From: Clusia tigrina
Taxonomy: Eukaryota > Arthropoda > Insecta > Diptera > Clusiidae
Assembly (NCBI GenBank): GCA_920105625.2
Contig: OV050032.1
Location: 194,724,571-194,788,570, forward strand
Length of the DNA: 64,000 nucleotides
Direction of reading: 5' to 3'
Made by a program: the position numbers and the translations under genes. Under the pieces are notes generated by a model. It ran no database searches, had not been told where the DNA came from, and worked only from the letters and a program-made list of their open reading frames with translations. Of the stretch, positions 57,430-64,000 are shown piece by piece; position 1 is the first letter of the stretch, and each line of letters begins with the position of its first letter.

Positions 57430-57720
57430 GATCTTCAACTCTAAACTAAACTCTCTCTGAACTATTAACAGGACACTGTAGACTCAATTACCATATGAAG
57501 AAAATAGTTAAAAAAGGATTCTGCCGACTCTGTCGAGAGGAACGGGAAACAGCAGAACACTTTCTATGCACTTGCCCAGCGGTGGCAAGCCGCAGATTTA
57601 ACTTCTTGGGCAGCGGGTTCTTAGCTCCAAATCACCTGGTTAAAATTAAGCCCACAGTAGTTACGAGATTCATAAATAGTCAAGAATTGCTTTAGTTGGG
57701 TACGAGGCTGCACAATAGAT
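57430..57720 (+). mobile_element. LINE RNase H tail fragment, opposite orientation
   Basis: A 66-codon frame encodes GFCRLCREERETAEHFLCTC, then PAVASRRFNFLGSGFL, a typical C-x-x-C...H-x-x-x-x-C LINE tail. It lies between minus-strand LINE pieces, so it is a separate insertion. Confidence 0.85.
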
Positions 57721-57769
57721 CGCTCAGGACGCGGTGCTCTTTTAGTCTATTAAATAATATTAAGGAGCC

Positions 57770-58270
57770 AGTCCATTTTTATTAATTTCAAGTTGAGTTC
57801 ATTTCGTTTTGCTTTTATATGCTCCTTCCAACGTAGCTAAGCATCGAGAGTTATGCCAAGGTATTTTGCAATGTTTGCTCATGGGATTGGAGTGCCTAAA
57901 AGTATTGTTGGGTGATAGATAGATATATATATTTAAGGGCGTTATACACTGCGACCTGAAAGATCTATTGTGATGCCCCTATTTATTTGAAAGATGAGGA
58001 TAGTCTCATCTACAAATCTTCTGTCAGGTTAATTTCCGACAGGAATTCATATATTGTGGAGGAATCAAGATGAGGGATCTTGCTCACATCTAAGATATAA
58101 TCTCCAAAACACCTTGGTCTATTGTGTGCCAATGGTCCGCGATAGTTGGTGAAATTCACTTGGATTGATTTGTTGTTGTTTAGTTTTATTCGCCAAGTTT
58201 TTGTCCATTTTTCGTCTGAGTCAATAGCGATTTGCAGTTTAGCTGTCGCTTCTTCGGCTTCGATTTTTCT
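57770..58270 (-). mobile_element. Jockey-like LINE RT fragment
   Basis: The minus strand reads IDSDEKWTKTWRIKLNNNKS, then IQVNFTNYRGP, matching the W...W.IKLN..KS..V.FT segment after the YADD box of jockey-clade RT. It probably belongs with the thumb fragment at 57.0-57.3 kb, split by the plus-strand insertion. Confidence 0.8.
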
Positions 58271-58547
58271 TAGACAACCACAATTCAGGGACCAAAATTA
58301 CCCTAGCTGGAAATTGTAGGTGTCCACGGGTCCAGTTGTGAAATCCCATTTAACTAGTAAGACCACTGTGACTTGGTGCAAAGAAACACCTTCCAAATGT
58401 TACACAGATACAACTAGTTACAAAAAGGGGGCGTGAAAAAAGTGCTCCCACTCATATCGAGTAGTTAAGGTATCAATATCATATCGAGTGGTCGAGTTAA
58501 TATCGAGTGGTAGAGGTAATTTGTTAGTACAACCTGCAAGCAGCTTC
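58271..58547. other. Short sequence with ATATCGAGTGGT direct repeats
   Basis: ATATCGAGTGGT or ATATCGAGTAGT occurs at about 58457, 58482 and 58500. Nothing else was seen. Confidence 0.5.
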
Positions 58548-58862
58548 CACAAGATACCAAAGGGGTCTTTTCACAATAGACCAAAGGGGTCTTTCCACAA
58601 GAGACCAAAGGGGTGTTTCCACAAGAGACCAAAGGGGTCTTTTCACAATAGACCAAAGGGGTCTTTCCACAAGAGACCAAAGGGGTGTTTCCACAAGAGA
58701 CCAAAGGGGTCTTTTCACAATAGACCAAAGGGGTGTTTCCACAAGAGACCAAAGGGGTCTTATAGACCAAAGGGGTCTTTCCACAAGAGACCAAAGGGGT
58801 CTTTTCACAATAGAACAGCGGGGTCTTTTCACAAGAGAACAAAGGGGTATTTCCACTAGAGA
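58548..58862. repeat. 24-bp tandem repeat, about 13 copies
   Basis: Two alternating units occur: CCAAAGGGGTCTTTTCACAA with TAGA, and CCAAAGGGGTCTTTCCACAA with GAGA. Being a multiple of three, the array is open in several frames on both strands (for example CEKTPLVS octads), none of which is a gene. One shortened unit lies near 58760. Confidence 0.95.
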
Positions 58863-59149
58863 CCGTATTCCTCCGAAGCGTAGTTATAAATCAGAACCTC
58901 GACGCGACCAGACGATATATTCTCGATTAATTTCGAAGAATGTTCACCAAAATTTTGCAATTGATGATATCAGGAATAGAGGTCGGGAATTTGAATTTTA
59001 CTGCTATCGAATAGAACGAAAAATATACTGAAAATATGGAAATATTGATAGAAGACCAGTAGAAAGAACCCCAAGAACGTTTATGGAACTACGCCTATAG
59101 AAATGAAGTGAACCATGACTTTATAGCACAAATATCTCCCATATGAAAC

Positions 59150-59760
59150 TAGATACTAAATATGTCTCTTCCCAAAAAGTGGGCAAGGCCCACATTGAGC
59201 ATTCAATTTCATTATCCATTACTCCAAATTTAATTGGTAATATCTTGCGTAGTATCTTTAATTCTTATCTTGTATAGATCTCCAGATATGCATATACTTC
59301 TAGATAAGCATATACCTCGAGATCTGTAATGACCATGGCATTACAGTGATCCCAGCCATTTTTGGTATAGTGTTTCACTGTGATCTTTCATGTAAAAGTT
59401 CGTTAATTAATTTTATATATGGCGCCAGTCATGCATATTGTGGGCGAGGAAGTAAACCGCCCATTTCTGGCACTCAGACAAGTATCAAGTAAATTGAATT
59501 ACTGCTCATTTTTATATCATTACTTGGAGCCCCGCTGAAATCATTTTAGATGTGGTCTCCACAGTTGCTTATATGGGAAGTGGGCATGTACTTTATCCAA
59601 TGTTGTTCACATAGCAATCTGCTCATGTCTTAGGATCCAGGAAATGGTTATGGGAAGTTACATGAATATAACTGTTTGAAATAAAGTGTTCACAGACAGA
59701 CGGACAGACCGATATGGCGAAATAGTCAACGGAAGGCCTCTTGATATATATATCTTGATT
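59150..59760. repeat. Third member of the GTGGGCGTGGC dispersed repeat
   Basis: AAAGTGGGCAAGGCCCACAT, ATTGTGGGCGAGG, GGGAAGTGGGCATG and ACAGACGGACAGACC resemble blocks at 15400-15930. It is more diverged than the 14.5 and 40.4 kb copies. Confidence 0.55.
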
Positions 59761-59764
59761 CCTG

Positions 59765-59890
59765 CATCCTAGGTAGGTAGGTAGGTAGGGCAGCCGCATC
59801 ATCAATAAACCAGTGATGCCACCAGTTGGGTCCGTTGTGAGCCGCGGATGCGAGGCATGGCTACGCTTCCCCCTCCAGATTGAACCAACC
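59765..59890. repeat. Interspersed repeat shared with 27.2 kb
   Basis: (GTAG)n is followed by GGCAGCCGCATCA, CCACCAGTTGGGT and GTTGTGAGCCGCGG, matching 27245-27365. This is probably the end of a LINE family, since CTACCTACC tails also end the family B LINE copies on the other strand. Confidence 0.75.
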
Positions 59891-61335
59891 TGAGCCTTTT
59901 ACAAAGCGAAGAAGGTTGTTAACACCTGACAGGTATAGACTATCTATACTTGTTAAGCAGTGGGATCCTAGTAAACGCTCAATATTTCTAGCAAAAGCTG
60001 CCTGCTAACTTCTTAACGCTGTTTCACTCCTCACTAACTTAGCACACTTTTTGTTCACATTTTAGGGAGTAAAGAGTATGAAAAATGAATGAAATGAACT
60101 TCGCTTCGTCCTTCCATACTATGAAAATTTCATCAACACTGCTCTCAGTCGCAGAGAATTTCCAGAGAGTCCTTGTTGTTCACTACGTATATCGAAACTG
60201 TTCATTATCAACAGTGCCGCTATATAAAATTGGCTGATCTTCATTTGCCCCTGTTTCTACGGACCATCCTGGATGCACTTAGGGGGTGTGGGAGACTCCT
60301 GGATCCGGTCAAAGAGTTTACACGATACTGATACTTGATACTCATATTGTGATATCAAGTATGAGTCTCAGTCATTATTCTAAAAGCGAGGTTATAGAAT
60401 AATGCCTGATCTCTAGTATCAGATTAGCCAGCCTTGTTTTCCTCTCAAAACACTAGCCATGTAATCCCTATACAATCCACCTTCACTATAGGTTTAGAAT
60501 GTTCTACACGTGTGGCAGTACCTGCTCATAGAAGCTTCTCGAAAGTTCTATGGAAAGTTCTATGAGAAAACAACGCGAACATTTACTTGCGAAGGTGAAG
60601 GCCCCAATTGAGCTATCGCAAAATTATTCATGTAAAGTTGCTTTGTAGCTGGAATCTCTGCAACTAGCTCTGGAACTACTCACACACATAAACACTCGCA
60701 CTCACACAAATGCACTCACACACATCTGCAATCCATAATGTTCTAATGTAGCTTCGCCCCTACACCTCGCTGACTGACATTGACCTTCTTCATTGCAGAG
60801 TTCCGAATATCTTTTGCACTTCCAGCTAAGATGCAACCTTTCGACGTGCTCTGCGATGGCGCCTCCCTTTCTCTCTCTCTCACTATCTCTCTCTTATCAG
60901 CACTTCTAAACGTGTTTAACATTAATTTTTAGTCTTATCAAATTTTGGCAACTTGATTTCATTCACAAGTTCGTACTTAAGATAGATGTCGAGATAGGCG
61001 AATGGATCATTAGATACGAGTGCTGGGAAGGTGCGAGTAACAACAACTACAAACAACCTCAAAGGGTGTGCCTTATGGCGTATAAAAAATTCAAATAAAA
61101 TTAACACATTGAAAAGGGAAAACAAAAAAAACAAAGAGATACGCACATCGATCAATTTGGACCAAATGTTTCCCGGAATTGCTGCGAATTGTTCGAATCA
61201 ATTAAGATACTTTGATTGGAACACGATGTTCAATTAGATAAGAACACCGAAAATTAATGTTCTGTTCGCCCAATTGACGGAATGTGTATTCGCGTGTGGG
61301 GGAGGGTGCAGGGGTATAATTGAGTGGCGAAAAAT
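59891..61335. other. Intergenic DNA with one weak possible exon
   Basis: No supported gene. The minus frame 60922-61155 ends in plausible protein-like sequence (SNDPFAYLDIYLKY, ELVNEIKLPKFDKTKN) and could be a terminal exon of an unknown minus-strand gene, but its acceptor is unclear. CA-rich microsatellite occurs at about 60680-60725 and a short CTCT run at about 60870. Confidence 0.3.
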
Positions 61336-61340
61336 TTGGG

Positions 61341-61347
61341 TATAAAA
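61341..61347 (+). promoter_or_regulatory. TATA box of the small CBM14 gene
   Basis: GGTATAAAAATGCC, a near-consensus TATA box, lies about 120 bp before the start codon at 61462. The start site should fall near 61370-61375. A TCAGTG at 61391 is too far away to be the paired initiator. Confidence 0.6.
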
Positions 61348-61461
61348 ATGCCAAAAGATTTTAGAAATGCGTGGAGTACAACTTGAACATTCAGTGTGGA
61401 CTTAATTACTTGAAGAAGAGTAACTGAAATAATAATCAAGTCTGCAAAATTGTGTAAAGCA

Positions 61462-62082
61462 ATGAAAGGTGAACATTTCCTTAAAGTTCTCAATTTTTCC
61501 AGGATGCTATAGTTTCAGCCTTTGTTGTGTGTTTGTGTATATGTGTGTGTGTGTGTGTGTGTTTGTAACACCAACATCCACCACAAAACGAATCTATCAT
61601 TTATGTCGCCTAGCAGATAATAGTGATACACCCTAAAAATAGGCGGTGTTCTTAAGTGATGAGTGCACACTTGTTGAACTGACGGTGAAGTCGGTATTTC
61701 GCATATGAACATTGCCTACTTTTAGGCTGGTCGTGTGTCATATCTACAACTTTTATGACATTCCGATTTCGAGCAATTCTTATTTCTGATTTTTTAATTT
61801 CTGCTCTCTTTTTTTACAGTTACCCTACTCGCTGCAGTTGCTTTAACTGCAGTTGCACTCAGCTCCGCAGCCGATCCGGCATGTGTGTACCGTAAAATAC
61901 GCGGCCTACCGATGCATTTTGCCGATCCTACTGACTGCGGTCGCTTTTACCGCTGCACCAACAAAAACCTGAAGCGAGAAGTGGTTTGTCCGGACAGCAA
62001 GGAATATAATCCGAAGACGGGGAAATGTGGCAATCGTGGGCGGGGTTTGTGCAACCTCAGCATGATGGCACCCTTTGCAGAG
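61462..62082 (+). CDS. Small secreted CBM14 (peritrophin-A) protein, first two exons
   Basis: Probable secreted chitin-binding protein. Exon 1 supplies only ATGAAAG (61462-61468), followed by a 351-bp intron with a TTTTTTTACAG acceptor. Exon 2 is 61820-62082 and ends AGAG|GTGAGT in phase 0. The joined product so far is 90 residues. It has signal peptide MKVTLLAAVALTAVALSSAA, then one CBM14 domain with six cysteines (PACVYRK, DPTDCGRFYRCTN, VVCPDSKEYNPKTGKCG, GLCN). The frame runs on for 40 codons if the donor is ignored, but that part lacks CBM14 character, so splicing is more likely. Any further exons lie beyond the GA-rich repeat and the window end. The intron after the first base of codon 3 matches the 52.3-kb mucin-like gene. 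Confidence 0.85.
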
Positions 62083-62389
62083 GTGAGTTGGTCAAACAGA
62101 AATTATGTCAAAAATTGTCCAAAACGAGACGAAAATTTGTTTCGGGAAACATATGAAAAATGGTGCCAAAAAAGACATAAAGTTGTCCATCTTTTAATGT
62201 GAGCTGGGTACAATCTTCGCTGTAGTAGTGGAAGCAAATTTTTTAACATACTTTTAGGGTGCACCATTATGTGGTCTTAGAAGAGAGGGTTCATTATGTT
62301 TCACAGCACACAAGCGTAATTAGTGAGGATGAAGCCACAAACTAATCTGGAAATGCAAACAGAAGCAGAGAGAATGCCAAGAAAGACAA

Positions 62390-64000
62390 AGAGAATGCTG
62401 TGAGGAATGGAGAGAATGCAAAGATAATTAGAAAGGAGAAAGAGAGAGAAAGAGAGAGAGGAGAGAGATAGGGATACTTAAAATGCAGAGAAAGAGTGAA
62501 ATTGCAAAGAAAGCGTGAAAATTCAAAGAAATCGTGGAAATGCAAACAGGAAGCGAAAATGCTAACATAGAGGGAGAGGCAGAGAGAAAAAGAAAGAGAA
62601 AAAGAAAATGTGAAGATAAACAGAGAGACAGAGAGAGAGAATGCTAATATAGAGGGAGAGGGACAGAGAAAGAGAAAGAGAAAAAGAAAATGTGAAGATA
62701 AACAGAGAGAGAGAGAGAGAGAGAGAGAATGCAGAGATAGGTGGCTATAAGTCAAAGTGAGAGAGATAACGCGGACAGTAAGGTGAGAAAGATATAAAAT
62801 GGAAAGAGAGCGATAGACTGCTAAGACAGATATCGAATTCAAAGAGAGAGGGAGAGAGAAAGAGATGGAATACAAAGAAATATAATGTAAAGAAGTATAT
62901 ATAATATAAGTACAGATTGATATAGAATGCATATTTAGCGACAGAATGCTAAGAGAGAGAGAGAGAGAGAGAGAGACAAAGAGAGTGAGAAAGAAATATA
63001 ATATAAAGAGAGAGATATAATGTAAAGAGCTAGATATAATGCAAAGAGAGAATGATATAGAATGCATATAGAGCAATCGAATGATTAGAGAGATCAAATT
63101 CAAAGAGAGATAGAGAGTTAGAGAGAAAGAGATATAGAATTCAAAGAGAGAGAGTGATAGAATGGAAAGAGATAGCTAAGAGAGATTGATATATAATGCG
63201 TATAGAGAGAGAGAGAGAAAAAATGTATGCAAATATGCAAAACGATAGAAAATTCAAAGTGAGAAAGATAACGCAAAATAAACTGAGAGAAAGATAAGAA
63301 AGAGATATACATAATATGCATAGAGAAACATAGAATGGAAGAAAGAAAGAGATAGAATGCAAGAAAAATACAATAAATAGAGAGAGAGAATTTAAAGATA
63401 AACAGAAAGAGAGAATGCAGAGATACCCACCTATAAGTCAAAGTGAGAGAGAGAACGTAAATATAGACAGAGAGTAAGCTAAGAAAGATATACATAATAT
63501 GTTTAGAGAAATATTAAATGGAAAGAGAGCGATAAAATGCTAATAGAGAGATGGAATTCAAAGAGAGACGGAGATAGAAAGAGATGAAATACAAAGAGAG
63601 TGATATAATGTAAAGAGATAGATATAATGCAAAGACATATTGATATAGAGTGCATATAGAGCGATAGAATGCTAAGAGAGAGAGAGAGAGAGGTCGGATC
63701 CAAAAAGAGAGGGCGAGAACAGATAGAATATTAATAGAGAGACATAATGTATAGAGATAGATATAATGCATAGACATATAAATATAGAATGCATATAGAG
63801 CGATAGAATGCTTAGAGAGATCAAATTCAAAGAGAGAGAGAGAGAGAATACAAAGAGGCAGATTTAATGCAAAGAGTATTGATATAGAATGCATGTAGAG
63901 CGATAGAATGCTAAGAGAGAGAGAGAGAGAGAGAGATCGAATTCAAAGAGAGAGGGAGATAGAAAGAAAAAGATATAGAACACAAAGAGAGAGATATAAT
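62390..64000. repeat. GA-rich degenerate repeat running off the window
   Basis: Irregular GAGAGA tracts mixed with recurring words such as GATAGAATGCTAAGAGAGAG and AATTCAAAGAGAGAG. Units of tens of bases recur without a fixed period. The minus-strand LSLSLS frames (up to 253 codons) are artefacts. It lies inside or after the last intron seen of the small CBM14 gene. Confidence 0.93.

Noticed and set aside
57495..57695. Small zinc-finger protein gene
   Set aside because: C-x-x-C...H-x-x-x-x-C with adjoining sequence matches LINE ORF2 tails. Similar fragments occur at six or more places here.
58524..58859. Small repeat protein with KTPLV octads on both strands
   Set aside because: A 24-bp tandem array is open in several frames on both strands.
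62342..63894. LSLSLS-rich membrane-like frames on the minus strand
   Set aside because: They are the complement of GA-rich repeats. Hydrophobicity here reflects CTCTCT codons only.

Overview
This window is from a eukaryote, almost certainly a higher fly (Diptera: Brachycera; an acalyptrate such as a tephritid is my guess, not shown). The evidence is short GT-AG introns of 55-130 bp, genes that closely match Drosophila families (a RIO1 kinase, Dicer-2, peritrophin-A proteins), TATA/initiator promoters and a dense load of insect transposons. No bacterial feature, CRISPR array, rRNA or functional tRNA gene was seen. I recognise four host genes. Most of the rest is transposon debris and tandem repeats.

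Layout. 1-4.3 kb: AT-rich DNA with a Tc1-like fragment and a 662-bp pogo-like MITE. 4.36-6.34 kb (+): RIOK1, three exons, complete. 8-11.2 kb: decayed Tc1, Helitron and LINE pieces. 11.26-13.90 kb: a 21-bp minisatellite of about 126 copies. 14-19.7 kb: dispersed repeats, microsatellites and possible non-coding leader exons. 19.8-22.8 kb: an almost complete hAT transposon nested in a BEL/Pao retrotransposon. 23.1-23.8 kb: a non-autonomous hAT-like element whose interior is a different 21-bp array. 24.9-25.5 kb: an AT microsatellite. 25.6 and 48.7 kb: two copies of a tRNA-derived SINE. 26.1-32.2 kb: a jockey-like LINE, gypsy and LINE fragments, and a hairpin repeat.

32.25-42.62 kb (-): Dicer-2, nine exons, open throughout and about 1603 residues. 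Its second intron is about 5.1 kb and packed with LINE remnants. 43-48.3 kb: LINE and mariner fragments, a 43/44-bp array, a decayed element-encoded gene and one convincing orphan exon. 49.09-52.30 kb (-): a secreted mucin-like peritrophin with four chitin-binding domains. 53.52-56.96 kb: a Foldback-like element with long inverted repeats built from a 17-bp satellite. 57-60 kb: more LINE and tandem repeats. 61.46-62.08 kb (+): the first two exons of a small CBM14 protein, followed by 1.6 kb of GA-rich repeat to the window edge.

Main result. The Dicer-2 gene keeps all helicase motifs and all four acidic residues of RNase IIIa. In RNase IIIb, two of the four metal-binding acids are replaced by their amides (Asp to Asn, Glu to Gln). 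It also lacks roughly 60-75 residues of the PAZ-RNase III connector that I recall from Drosophila Dcr-2. The predicted product would cut only one strand of dsRNA, suggesting a nicking or regulatory Dicer-2 paralogue. RIOK1 acts in 40S ribosome maturation, Dicer-2 in siRNA and antiviral defence, and the two peritrophins in chitin matrices. I see no operon-like link between them.
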